From NCBI GenBank assembly GCA_017557475.1, contig JAFYYO010000244.1, positions 1 to 14,098 on the forward strand: a DNA stretch of 14,098 nt, read 5' to 3'. The notes under the pieces were generated by a model. It worked only from the letters and a program-made list of their open reading frames with translations. It was not told where the DNA came from and searched no databases. This DNA is from Bacteroidaceae bacterium (lineage in GTDB: Bacteria > Bacteroidota > Bacteroidia > Bacteroidales > Bacteroidaceae). Shown piece by piece: positions 7,849 to 14,098 of the stretch; position 1 is the stretch's first letter; each line of letters starts with the position of its first letter. Made by a program: the position numbers and the translations under genes.

Positions 7849-7872
7849 CCCCCTAAAGGGGGATAGGGGGTC
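7849..7872 (+). repeat. G/C-tract repeat, copy 2, between ftsK and the lolA-like gene
   Basis: The block is CCCCC, TAAA, GGGGG, ATA, GGGGG, TC. It fills most of the 40-base gap between the ftsK stop and the lolA-like start, the widest gap in the run, and ends one base before the ftsK stop codon. It is inverted relative to the copy at 7763-7786, 62 bases away. Runs of this kind between genes are familiar in Bacteroidales genomes, but I cannot test copy number here. In mRNA it would form a C5/G5 hairpin, or pair with the other copy across the lolA-like start codon. Confidence 0.7.
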
Positions 7873-7873
7873 T

Positions 7874-10375
7874 TTATCTTAGGTTATCCATTATCATCAT
7901 CAGTTGTTCTTCGCTTACACAAAGCACTTCTCTGGGCTTGCTGCCTTTTGCGGGACCTACGACTCCAGCCTTTTCGAGCTGATCCATCAAGCGTCCTGCT
8001 CGATTGTAACCAATAGCGAACTTGCGCTGAATCATGCTTGTGCTGCCGTTTTGCTCATTTACAATCATTCGAGCGGCATCCTCGAAGAGCGGATCAAGGT
8101 GGGTCAAATCGACATCACCCAAACTTCCTTCGTCATCTCCTTCAAGAGGAACTTCCGGCAAGAGGTAGGGAGAAGTGTAGCTTTGTTGCTTTGCGATATA
8201 GTGAACGATGTCCTCCAACTCGTTTGTATCGATGAAAGCACACTGTATTCGAACAGGTTCAGAGCCCGTCATCAAGAGCATATCGCCTTTTCCCACAAGC
8301 TGATTTGCTCCAGTTCTATCAAGGATTGTCTTACTATCAACACCCGTTGTAACCTTGAAGGCCATTCTTGCTGGGAAGTTTGCCTTGATGGTGCCAGTAA
8401 TGATATTTGCAGTTGGGCGTTGAGTTGCGATAATCATGTGGATGCCGACGGCTCTTGCAAGCTGAGCAATACGAGCAATCGGAAGCTCAATCTCCTTGCC
8501 TGCAGTCATGATGAGGTCGCCATACTCGTCGATAACTACCACAATATAAGGCATGAAACGGTGGCCGTTCTGGGGATTTAACTGTCTTTCGCGGAACTTT
8601 TCATTGTATTCCTTGACGTTTCTTGCATGGGCTTTCTTGAGCAGATCATAGCGATTGTCCATCTCGATGCAAAGGCTCTTGAGGGTCTGAATCACTTTGT
8701 TGACGTCCGTAATGATGGGCTCTTCCACATCCTCATTGCCTTCAACTTGTGCCAGGAAATGGTTGACGATAGGAGCATAAAGGTTGAATTCGACCTTCTT
8801 TGGGTCAATCATGACGAGCTTCAACTCAGCTGGATGCTTCTTGTAGAGCAGAGAAGTGATGATGACATTCAGGCCGACAGACTTACCTTGACCAGTTGCA
8901 CCAGCCACAAGCAAGTGCGGCATCTTCGTGAGGTCCGCGATAAAGACCTCATTGGTAATAGTCTTTCCGAGAGCCATCGGCAGTTCGTAATCCGTCTCTT
9001 GGAACTTACGACTATTCAAGATGCTCTCCATCGAAACCATTTGAGGCTTGAGGTTCGGCACTTCTATGCCGATGGTTCCTTTGCCAGGAATGGGAGCGAT
9101 GATACGAATGCCAAGTGCACTTAGGCTCAGAGCGATGTCGTCCTCTAGGTTACGAATGGTACTGATGCGAATACCAGGAGCAGGCGTGATTTCGTAGAGC
9201 GTGATAGTGGGGCCGATAGTGGCTTTCGTATTGTCGAGAATCTCGACTCGGAAGTTCCTCAAGACCGTCTTGATGCGCTCCTTGTTGTTGCGTTGCTCCT
9301 CCATATCGATGGCACTCGAAGTGTTATCATAATGGGTGAGCAGGTCGATGGTAGGATATTTGTAGTTCTCCAAATCAAGTTTCGGATCGTATGGCTCAAG
9401 GGCGCGACCGTCGCTGAAGTCTGCTTTCTCAGGATCATGACCCACGACAATCGTAATATCATCTGTGTTTTCCTCTTTCTCGTAACCCTTCAAATCAGCA
9501 AGAGGATCTTCTGTGAAGTCAATTGTAGTCGCAGTTTGAGAAGCTTCATCAGAGAAAGGTTCGTGTTCCTCTTCTTTTTCCGTGCTCTCTGCTTCCTGCT
9601 CATCAATTTCAGTTGTAGGCATCAAGGGATACTCCACTTCTGCAGTCTCCTCCTCATTCGTTGTCTCTTGTGTGTCTTCTGCTGCCTTCTTAGGAGTAAG
9701 AACACGACGGATTGCTGTGATGGCTTCCTCGCTGAGATAGAAGATGTAGAGTAGGGCAGAGAGGATGAAAATGAGCAGAGTGCCCAGACCTCCCACTTTG
9801 TTCTGCAGGAAGTCGAGTTCGTTCTGACCAATCATGCCACCCCAAATGATGTAAGTGTTCTGGGCTCCAGGGAAATAGCGAACTACATAAGCGGCAAAGG
9901 CAGATGCCCAAGCCATGATGATCATGCAGTTGAGGAACCAGAGATGAAGTCGCACTTTTGCCAAACCCATGATGCGAATGCTCGTCGCAAGCATGAGAAC
10001 TGGGATGAGAATGCTCGACACACCAAAGGTGTTATCCATAAGCCAATGCGCAACAGCCCAGCCGTAGTAGTTGAGCCAATTGGCTGCCGGGTACGAACTA
10101 TCGTAGATAAGTCTCTGGTCCTTCGCGCCTGTGAACACGTGAGAAATAAGAGCGATGAGTATCGCTAAAGAGAGTGTTGCGAAAACTGCCCCCCAAACAA
10201 AGCGGAGATTGTCTTTGTGTTCAGCTCTCTTCTTAGGGTCAACCTCCTCGTCATCCTTGATGTTCGAGCGGAACCAACTAAGCGAGCGAGCCCACGAAGA
10301 CTGCTTTTTCTTCTTGCGTCTGCTGGAGTTGTTGCTCGCAGGTTTGTATTGTCTTACGCTTTTCTTTGCGTCCAT
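7874..10375 (-). CDS. ftsK: DNA translocase FtsK
   Basis: This 833-residue septal DNA pump moves chromosome ends apart during division and helps resolve dimers at dif. The N-terminus is basic (KKKK at 21-24), followed by membrane spans at about 59-82, 118-138, 142-167 and 196-214. An acidic Glu/Thr-rich linker follows (about 230-315; far shorter than the E. coli linker). The motor has Walker A GATGQGKS (492-499), Walker B IVVVIDEYGD (611-620) and the conserved QLARAVGIHMIIATQRP (638-654). The winged-helix gamma domain at the C-terminus (about 765-833; STSMIQRKFAIGYNRAGRLM) would read polar guide sequences on the chromosome. Nothing is missing. It heads the seven-gene run, with a promoter-like box 30 bases upstream of its ATG. 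Confidence 0.97.
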   Translation of the reverse strand: MDAKKSVRQYKPASNNSSRRKKKKQSSWARSLSWFRSNIKDDEEVDPKKRAEHKDNLRFVWGAVFATLSLAILIALISHVFTGAKDQRLIYDSSYPAANWLNYYGWAVAHWLMDNTFGVSSILIPVLMLATSIRIMGLAKVRLHLWFLNCMIIMAWASAFAAYVVRYFPGAQNTYIIWGGMIGQNELDFLQNKVGGLGTLLIFILSALLYIFYLSEEAITAIRRVLTPKKAAEDTQETTNEEETAEVEYPLMPTTEIDEQEAESTEKEEEHEPFSDEASQTATTIDFTEDPLADLKGYEKEENTDDITIVVGHDPEKADFSDGRALEPYDPKLDLENYKYPTIDLLTHYDNTSSAIDMEEQRNNKERIKTVLRNFRVEILDNTKATIGPTITLYEITPAPGIRISTIRNLEDDIALSLSALGIRIIAPIPGKGTIGIEVPNLKPQMVSMESILNSRKFQETDYELPMALGKTITNEVFIADLTKMPHLLVAGATGQGKSVGLNVIITSLLYKKHPAELKLVMIDPKKVEFNLYAPIVNHFLAQVEGNEDVEEPIITDVNKVIQTLKSLCIEMDNRYDLLKKAHARNVKEYNEKFRERQLNPQNGHRFMPYIVVVIDEYGDLIMTAGKEIELPIARIAQLARAVGIHMIIATQRPTANIITGTIKANFPARMAFKVTTGVDSKTILDRTGANQLVGKGDMLLMTGSEPVRIQCAFIDTNELEDIVHYIAKQQSYTSPYLLPEVPLEGDDEGSLGDVDLTHLDPLFEDAARMIVNEQNGSTSMIQRKFAIGYNRAGRLMDQLEKAGVVGPAKGSKPREVLCVSEEQLMMIMDNLR

Positions 10376-10404
10376 ACCTTATTAATATACGCGAATTATG
10401 GGCG

Positions 10405-10412
10405 CAAAATTA
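10405..10412 (-). promoter_or_regulatory. Probable -7 promoter box for the ftsK run
   Basis: On the minus strand, 10412 to 10405 reads TAATTTTG, a match to TAnnTTTG, 29 bases upstream of the ftsK ATG. No exact TTTG stands 19-21 bases further upstream, so the -33 half is weak or absent. The same core, GTAATTTTGC, occurs upstream of the lipoprotein gene at 13516, which supports it as a real box. Confidence 0.55.
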
Positions 10413-10558
10413 CGAAAAAAACAGGAATAAACGAAGTGGAATAAGGAATTATTTGTGCAAAAGACGAAATCTTAACTTATTTTGACGTTCTCCGCTTTTT
10501 GGGTTGTGATATGACATTAAAGCATAAAATTGTCAAGGAATTTCTCTAAAAATGGTAT

Positions 10559-10618
10559 CGCAAAATCAAAAAACGGCCTTCGTTCTACCTGAAGGAGGCA
10601 AAGGCTCCAAATTTTGCG
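10559..10618. repeat. Inverted repeat enclosing a small hairpin
   Basis: CGCAAAAT at 10559-10566 is the reverse complement of ATTTTGCG at 10611-10618. Between them CCTTC (10577-10581) can pair with GAAGG (10591-10595) around a 9-base loop. The combination could be an RNA fold or chance in a T/A-rich context. Nothing ties it to a known family. Confidence 0.35.
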
Positions 10619-10730
10619 GTTTTTGTAAGGCGGTAACAATTAGTGAGTTGTGAAGTCGTGGATTCTCACATAGCAGAGGAAAAGGACAGAAAACATGTGT
10701 TTATCGACAAAAATAGGCGTGTTTCGTCGG

Positions 10731-10792
10731 CCATCATAACACGTGTAATTTGCAAACGAGGCAGGGAATGTTTGCCATCATAACGTGTTATG
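10731..10792. repeat. Nested inverted repeat with an overlapping 44-bp direct repeat
   Basis: Outer arms CATAACACGT (10735-10744) and ACGTGTTATG (10783-10792) are exact reverse complements. Inner arms GCAAAC (10752-10757) and GTTTGC (10770-10775) also pair. The internal loops are symmetrical, 7 bases on each side, and the end loop is 12 bases. The 10-mer CCATCATAAC also occurs directly at 10731-10740 and 10775-10784, a period of 44. The location downstream of the MBL gene on the minus strand resembles where REP-like palindromes and small non-autonomous elements sit. Dispersal in the genome cannot be judged from one window. Confidence 0.55.
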
Positions 10793-10851
10793 TTTGGCAA
10801 CGACACTGGCAATCTTTTCAAGAAGTCCACGCTTTTCTTCCACCTGATTGC

Positions 10852-10870
10852 AAAATCTTGTAAAGATTTT
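10852..10870 (-). terminator. Possible transcription terminator after the MBL gene
   Basis: AAAATCTT (10852-10859), three bases, and AAGATTTT (10863-10870) form a perfect 8-bp stem. On the minus strand it begins 39 bases after the MBL stop codon, where a terminator of the lipoprotein-murB-MBL run is expected. The stem is A/T-rich and only four T follow within the arm, so it would be a weak intrinsic terminator. Confidence 0.4.
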
Positions 10871-10909
10871 TCTCGCTTCTTAGCCTCGATTAACTGAGCT
10901 TTATTTGCT

Positions 10910-11671
10910 TCACAGCTCGAGAACCAGTCCGTCGTAGGCATAGTGGAAGCCTTCTGGAAGTTTCTGCTCCTCCACTTCATAAAGCCCAACTTGGTGGCAC
11001 ATGTGAATGAAATAAGTCGGAATCTCTCCCAGACTTCGGCTGAACTCGATGGCGTGCTCGACAGTTTGGTGAGTCTTGTGGGGCGTATGACGCAAAGCTC
11101 CGATAATGAGCAACTTGATGCCTTTGAGCAAAGTAAGTGAAGAGTCAAACAACTCAGTCATATCTGTGAGGTAAGCAACCTCGCCAATTCGATATCCAAG
11201 AATGGGCAATTCGCCATGCATGACTCGAATCGCTGTCACTTCGAGCGAGCCGAATTGCAACTTGTCGCCTTCTTTCAGTTCGTGCAATTCCAGCTTCGGA
11301 ACGCCTGGATAGCTGTGCCTCACCAAACAATAGGGAAGTCTTTGACGTAAGTGCCTGCAGGCATAATCGTCGGCATACAGGGGAAGATTGCGCTCGAAGG
11401 TAAATGGGCGAAGGTCGTCGATGCCTCCAACGTGGTCGTAATGCTCGTGAGTGATGAGAACGGCATCAAGCGGCTTCTGCATTTTGATACGGAGCATTTG
11501 CTCGCGAAAGTCAGGGCCGCAATCGATGAGAAGTCTTGTGTCGCCTTCCTCGAAGAGAGCCGAAGCACGCAAGCGGCGGTCACGAGGATCGCTACTTGTG
11601 CAAACCTCACATCCACAGCCGATTTGCGGCACTCCAATACTTGTGCCTGTTCCAAGGAAAGTAATCTTCAT
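10910..11671 (-). CDS. PhnP-like metallo-beta-lactamase-fold hydrolase
   Basis: The 253-residue protein is an MBL-fold metal hydrolase close in layout to E. coli PhnP, a cyclic-phosphate phosphodiesterase. The metal site HEHYDH gives H75, H77, D79 and H80, with H152, D170 and H223 completing a two-metal site. C19, C21 and C24 (GCGCEVC) plus H226 match the structural zinc site described for PhnP. The C-terminus LPEGFHYAYDGLVLEL is typical of the group. No phosphonate (C-P lyase) genes are nearby, so it probably acts on another cyclic or nucleotide phosphodiester. It is last in the run, its ATG overlapping the murB stop by 4 bases (11668-11671). The fold is certain; the substrate is not. Confidence 0.85.
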   Translation of the reverse strand: MKITFLGTGTSIGVPQIGCGCEVCTSSDPRDRRLRASALFEEGDTRLLIDCGPDFREQMLRIKMQKPLDAVLITHEHYDHVGGIDDLRPFTFERNLPLYADDYACRHLRQRLPYCLVRHSYPGVPKLELHELKEGDKLQFGSLEVTAIRVMHGELPILGYRIGEVAYLTDMTELFDSSLTLLKGIKLLIIGALRHTPHKTHQTVEHAIEFSRSLGEIPTYFIHMCHQVGLYEVEEQKLPEGFHYAYDGLVLEL

Positions 11672-12672
11672 ATAAAGTTGACTTCTGGCTCTAAATTGAT
11701 GTCGAAACGTTCTTTGACGTCTTTCTTGATGGCTTCACAAAGCCTTTGTATATCGTGCCCTGAGGCTCCTCCCTTGTTGACGAGGACGAGAGCCTGACGG
11801 TCGTGAACCGCTGCTGGGCCGAGGCTCTTGCCTTTCCAACCTGCTTGCTCAATCAACCAACCTGCCGCCAATTTGACTTTTCCCTCTTCTGCAGGGTAAT
11901 TGGGCATCGTTGGGTACTCAGAAAGCAACTGCTCAGCCTTCTCCTTCGAAACGATTGGATTCTTGAAGAAACTGCCTGCGTTGCCCTGAACGGCTGGGTC
12001 TGGAAGTTTGGCTCTGCGGATGTCGATGATGATTTGACGCAATCCTTCGGCCGTAAGAGTGTCCAAAGAAAGCCCAACTTGCTTGACAGCCTTGATGAGA
12101 CCTCCGTATTGAAGCTTTGGCTCGAAGTGTTTGCTGAGGCGGAAAGTGACGCGAGTGATGGCATATTTGCACCACAACTCTTCTTTGAAGATGCTTCGTC
12201 TGTACCCATATCTGCAGTCGTCTCGCTTCCAAGAGCGCTCTGTTCCATCCGAAAGACTGATGCCTTTCACCTCTTCAATCACGTCGCAAACCTCAACCCC
12301 ATAAGCTCCGATGTTTTGCACGGCTGCAGCTCCAACCTGACCAGGAATGAGCGAAAGGTTCTCCATCCCATACCAACCTCTTTGGATGGCTTGGGCTATG
12401 AACTCGTCACAAATTTCGCCAGAACCGACTTCGACAAGCACATCATCTTTCGTCTCTTGCTTAACGACAGAACCCTTTATGTTGGACTTTAAGACAATAC
12501 CTTTATAGTTGCTGAGAAAGAGCAAGTTGCTACCTTGTCCTACAAGCAGGAGAGGCAGCCCTTCGTACTCATCGTGAATTCGTACGATTGCTTCTTTCAG
12601 GGCTTCTTCCGAGTTGTATGTGATGAGTTCTCGAGCCTCTGCCTTTATGCCGAAAGTGTTCTCAATTCTCAT
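11668..12672 (-). CDS. murB: UDP-N-acetylenolpyruvoylglucosamine reductase (MurB)
   Basis: MurB reduces the enolpyruvyl group of UDP-GlcNAc-enolpyruvate with NADPH and FAD to give UDP-MurNAc, the second committed step of peptidoglycan synthesis in the cytoplasm. The 334-residue chain has the FAD-binding stretch LLVGQGSNLLF (42-52), IPGQVGAAAVQNIGAYG (109-125), YGYRRSIFK (155-163) with the substrate Arg R159, the proton-donor Ser S234 in GNAGSFFKNP (230-239) and the C-terminal catalytic Glu E330 in EPEVNFI. It is a type I enzyme like that of E. coli. The frame is open to an ATG at 12744, but that lies deep in the upstream gene; the ATG at 12672 gives MRIENTFGIK, a normal start. It overlaps the lipoprotein gene by 11 bases. 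Confidence 0.96.
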   Translation of the reverse strand: MRIENTFGIKAEARELITYNSEEALKEAIVRIHDEYEGLPLLLVGQGSNLLFLSNYKGIVLKSNIKGSVVKQETKDDVLVEVGSGEICDEFIAQAIQRGWYGMENLSLIPGQVGAAAVQNIGAYGVEVCDVIEEVKGISLSDGTERSWKRDDCRYGYRRSIFKEELWCKYAITRVTFRLSKHFEPKLQYGGLIKAVKQVGLSLDTLTAEGLRQIIIDIRRAKLPDPAVQGNAGSFFKNPIVSKEKAEQLLSEYPTMPNYPAEEGKVKLAAGWLIEQAGWKGKSLGPAAVHDRQALVLVNKGGASGHDIQRLCEAIKKDVKERFDINLEPEVNFI

Positions 12673-13516
12673 ATCTTGTAAGTCGCCAGCCGTTTCGCTC
12701 TTTTGTGAAGGTGAAGACCTCTTGCAGACCGTTCGAAAGACCACTTTTCCTCAGCACGATTCTATGGCCGCCATAACTCTGTCCTTTGCGAATGTTGCTG
12801 ATGATGCCGCTTGGAACTTCAGGACAGAACGTTTGCCATTGGTCAGCATCGATAATGCCGTTGATGCTCCCTTCCTCGTCTTCAGAGTCCTGAATGCTGA
12901 TGCGAAGGGGATCGGCTATGGATTCGCTTTGGAAGATACTGTCTGAACAGAAGCGAGCATAGAAGTTGAGGAAATCGTTGAGGTCATCGTCGTCGAAAGT
13001 CGCTTCACGAATAGCTTCGAGTCTCCAATGCCCTTCCTCGCGAAGAAAGCGGAAGTTGCGAATCGTTCCATCGTTGAGGTTGATGCGTTGAAGGCTTACA
13101 ATCGAGTCCTCTTCGAGTTCCTGATCGTCCTCTGCATACATTTGCGAAGCGTTCCCATAAAGGGTTGTGAAGTACTCGCCAGACAGGAAGCCGAGTTCAA
13201 ACTCAGGATTGAAGTCCTCGAGCAACTCAGTTGGACGAGTTGAATGCTCCAAAGGAAGGGGATTTGTGGTGCGTTCTTGTCGCAAAGTGTGGCTGTGGAG
13301 ATAAGCAAAGAGAAAGTCGTTGAAGACGCCATCGATAGCAGGTGTGTTCTCTTCATTAAGGCCAAGTTCCTCCTCTTCTTTCGTCAAAGTATCCGTAGGA
13401 ATACTGTCCGAAAGAAGCAAGTCCACATCTTCCTGATTCGAGTTGCTTCTGTTGCCTCCACACGAAAGCAAAGCAACCGTCACAAAGCCCCAAAAGATTT
13501 CACACTTAATGCTCAT
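12662..13516 (-). CDS. DUF4348-type lipoprotein
   Basis: The 284-residue product has a short signal with lipobox LLSC, so C19 is the probable lipidated residue after signal peptidase II cleavage. A Ser/Asn/Asp/Glu-rich linker follows (about 20-60), then a domain of about 220 residues rich in acidic and aromatic residues: FNDFLFAYLHSHTLRQERT, then FRFLREEGHWRLEAIRE, GGHRIVLRKSG and ending TFTKERNGWRLTRYEN. I recognise it as the DUF4348 type known from Bacteroidales, with no assigned function. The two similar pieces with GHWRL and NGWRL suggest an internal repeat of an SH3- or NTF2-like strand pair. It is the first gene of the run and overlaps murB, so an envelope role is a fair guess but unproven. 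Confidence 0.75.
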   Translation of the reverse strand: MSIKCEIFWGFVTVALLSCGGNRSNSNQEDVDLLLSDSIPTDTLTKEEEELGLNEENTPAIDGVFNDFLFAYLHSHTLRQERTTNPLPLEHSTRPTELLEDFNPEFELGFLSGEYFTTLYGNASQMYAEDDQELEEDSIVSLQRINLNDGTIRNFRFLREEGHWRLEAIREATFDDDDLNDFLNFYARFCSDSIFQSESIADPLRISIQDSEDEEGSINGIIDADQWQTFCPEVPSGIISNIRKGQSYGGHRIVLRKSGLSNGLQEVFTFTKERNGWRLTRYEN

Positions 13517-13542
13517 TCTGCGTCTAACGACTAAATCGGCTG

Positions 13543-13550
13543 CAAAATTA
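13543..13550 (-). promoter_or_regulatory. Probable -7 promoter box for the lipoprotein-murB-MBL run
   Basis: The minus strand reads TAATTTTG from 13550 to 13543, a TAnnTTTG match 26 bases upstream of the lipoprotein ATG. No clear TTTG lies at the -33 distance; that position falls in the 7-bp repeat at 13563-13590. Confidence 0.55.
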
Positions 13551-13562
13551 CAAAATATTCTT

Positions 13563-13590
13563 TAATCTCTAATCCTTAATCCATAATTTA
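13563..13590. repeat. Four-unit 7-bp tandem repeat between divergent promoters
   Basis: The units are TAATCTC, TAATCCT, TAATCCA and TAATTTA, end to end, sharing TAAT and mostly TAATC. The array fills the space between the two divergent -7 boxes (13543-13550 and 13595-13602), so it occupies the -33 positions of both genes. It may be a set of protein-binding sites or a slippage product. Confidence 0.6.
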
Positions 13591-13594
13591 TTTA

Positions 13595-13602
13595 TATCTT
13601 TG
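13595..13602 (+). promoter_or_regulatory. -7 promoter box of pheS
   Basis: TATCTTTG matches TAnnTTTG and is followed by CAC, as at the promoter near 389. It lies 26 bases upstream of the pheS ATG. The -33 TTTG is not evident; the 7-bp tandem repeat is at that place instead. Confidence 0.65.
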
Positions 13603-13628
13603 CACGCGAAAACAGAAAAAAGCTCTTT

Positions 13629-14098
13629 ATGATTGAGAAAATAGAACAGTTGATGCAGGAAATCTCTGCACTTCAGGCAAAGAACGCTCAGGAGGCAGAA
13701 GCCCTTCGCATCAAGTACTTGAGCAAGAAAGGTGAGATTTCTCTCTTGATGAACGACTTTCGTAGTGTTCCAGCTGAATTGAAGAAGGAAGTCGGCATGA
13801 AGATAAACGAGTTGAAGAACTTTGCACAGGAGAAGATAAACGCTTTGAAAGAAAGTGCTGGAGAAGCTTCTGCAAGCGGTTCTGACGCGATTGACCTCAC
13901 TCGCACGCCTTATCCGATTGCCCTTGGCTCACGCCATCCGCTCACGATTGTCAAGAACGAAATCGTCGATATCTTCAGTCGCCTGGGCTTCACGCTGGCC
14001 GACGGTCCCGAGGTGGAGGACGACTGGCACGTCTATAGTTCCATGAACTTCCCCGACGACCACCCGGCTCGCGATATGCAAGACACCTTCTTCGTGGA
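13629..14098 (+). CDS. pheS: Phenylalanine-tRNA ligase alpha subunit, N-terminal part (runs off right edge)
   Basis: The frame opens with MIEKIEQLMQEISALQ and stays open to the window end (156 full codons of about 340 in the family). Residues 1-85 form the helical coiled-coil arm that contacts tRNA, including LSKKGEIS (31-38). The catalytic domain begins at DLTRTPYPIALGSRHPLTIV (89-108), followed by EIVDIFSRLGF (111-121) and the motif FPDDHPARDMQDTFF (141-155), which is diagnostic for PheS. With PheT it charges tRNA-Phe as an alpha2-beta2 enzyme in the cytoplasm. It is divergent from the lipoprotein run. pheT is not in the window. G+C rises from about 48% near the middle of the visible part to about 62% in the last 118 bases, probably because this is the conserved core. 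Confidence 0.97.
   Translation, partial: MIEKIEQLMQEISALQAKNAQEAEALRIKYLSKKGEISLLMNDFRSVPAELKKEVGMKINELKNFAQEKINALKESAGEASASGSDAIDLTRTPYPIALGSRHPLTIVKNEIVDIFSRLGFTLADGPEVEDDWHVYSSMNFPDDHPARDMQDTFFV

Larger units (their letters stand above)
10376..10909. other. Gene-free stretch of 534 bases with several inverted repeats
   Basis: No reading frame here looks like a real gene. The right edge is the stop of the MBL hydrolase gene and the left edge the start of ftsK, both on the minus strand, so it holds the 3' end of one transcript and the promoter of the next. Inside I see an inverted repeat at 10559-10618, a nested inverted/direct repeat at 10731-10792 and a short perfect hairpin at 10852-10870, each listed separately. 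I saw no tRNA-like cloverleaf and could not match the region to a known structured RNA by eye. Confidence 0.6.

Noticed and set aside
7763..7872. Possible CRISPR or insertion-sequence ends in the G/C-tract repeats
   Set aside because: Only two inverted short copies with no spacers, no transposase and no target duplication visible.
10666..11148. Minus-strand frame of 160 codons running from within the MBL gene into the gene-free stretch
   Set aside because: Half of it is an out-of-frame reading of the MBL gene and the rest crosses the inverted repeats; no start signal or domain.
11803..12492. Plus-strand open frame of 229 codons opposite murB
   Set aside because: murB has all catalytic residues on the other strand; the antisense frame is incidental.
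12673..12744. Upstream start for murB at 12744
   Set aside because: The added 24 residues overlap the lipoprotein's conserved end and are not MurB-like.

Overview
This window is a stretch of ordinary chromosome from a member of the Bacteroidales. Prevotella or a close relative is most likely, but that is inferred from gene content and style, not from a marker gene. The evidence is: promoter-like boxes of the Bacteroidetes form TAnnTTTG (TACCTTTG at 382-389, TATCTTTG at 13595-13602, and TAATTTTG on the minus strand at 10412-10405 and 13550-13543); no clear Shine-Dalgarno sites; families largely confined to this phylum (a DUF5687-type ABC permease and a DUF4348-type lipoprotein); and the run ftsK - lolA-like - trxB, which I know from Bacteroidales. 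I see no phage, insertion sequence, integrase, CRISPR array, tRNA or rRNA.

Layout from left to right. (1) 1-206, minus: the first 68 codons of a Tat-exported aldo/keto reductase that runs off the left edge. (2) 207-413: a divergent intergenic region with a 20-bp direct repeat, a 9-bp inverted repeat and a well-formed promoter. (3) 414-2081, plus: an AMP-forming long-chain acyl-CoA synthetase. It meets the next gene tail to tail with 11 bases between the stop codons. (4) 10375 down to 2093, minus: a tightly packed seven-gene run in the transcription order ftsK, lolA-like, trxB, DUF5687 ABC permease, ABC ATPase, outer-membrane beta-barrel protein, Gate-domain membrane protein. Gaps are 3-10 bases or an ATGA overlap, except for 40 bases between ftsK and lolA. 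(5) 10376-10909: the only long gene-free stretch (534 bases), holding several inverted repeats, one of them a large nested one. (6) 13516 down to 10910, minus: DUF4348-type lipoprotein, murB, PhnP-like metallo-beta-lactamase hydrolase, each overlapping the next. (7) 13517-13628: a divergent promoter region with a four-unit 7-bp tandem repeat. (8) 13629 to the right edge, plus: the first 156 codons of pheS.

Much of the window concerns the cell envelope and division. FtsK moves DNA at the septum, the LolA-like protein probably carries lipoproteins across the periplasm, MurB makes a peptidoglycan precursor, and the end of the ftsK run adds an ABC transporter, a small outer-membrane barrel and a Gate-domain inner-membrane protein. 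TrxB and PheS are general housekeeping enzymes.

I did not find a convincing undescribed system. The points most worth a second look are a G/C-rich repeat that lies in frame inside the LolA-like signal peptide with an inverted partner just upstream of that gene, the nested hairpin-forming repeat downstream of the MBL gene, and the pairing of an outer-membrane barrel with a Gate-domain protein.
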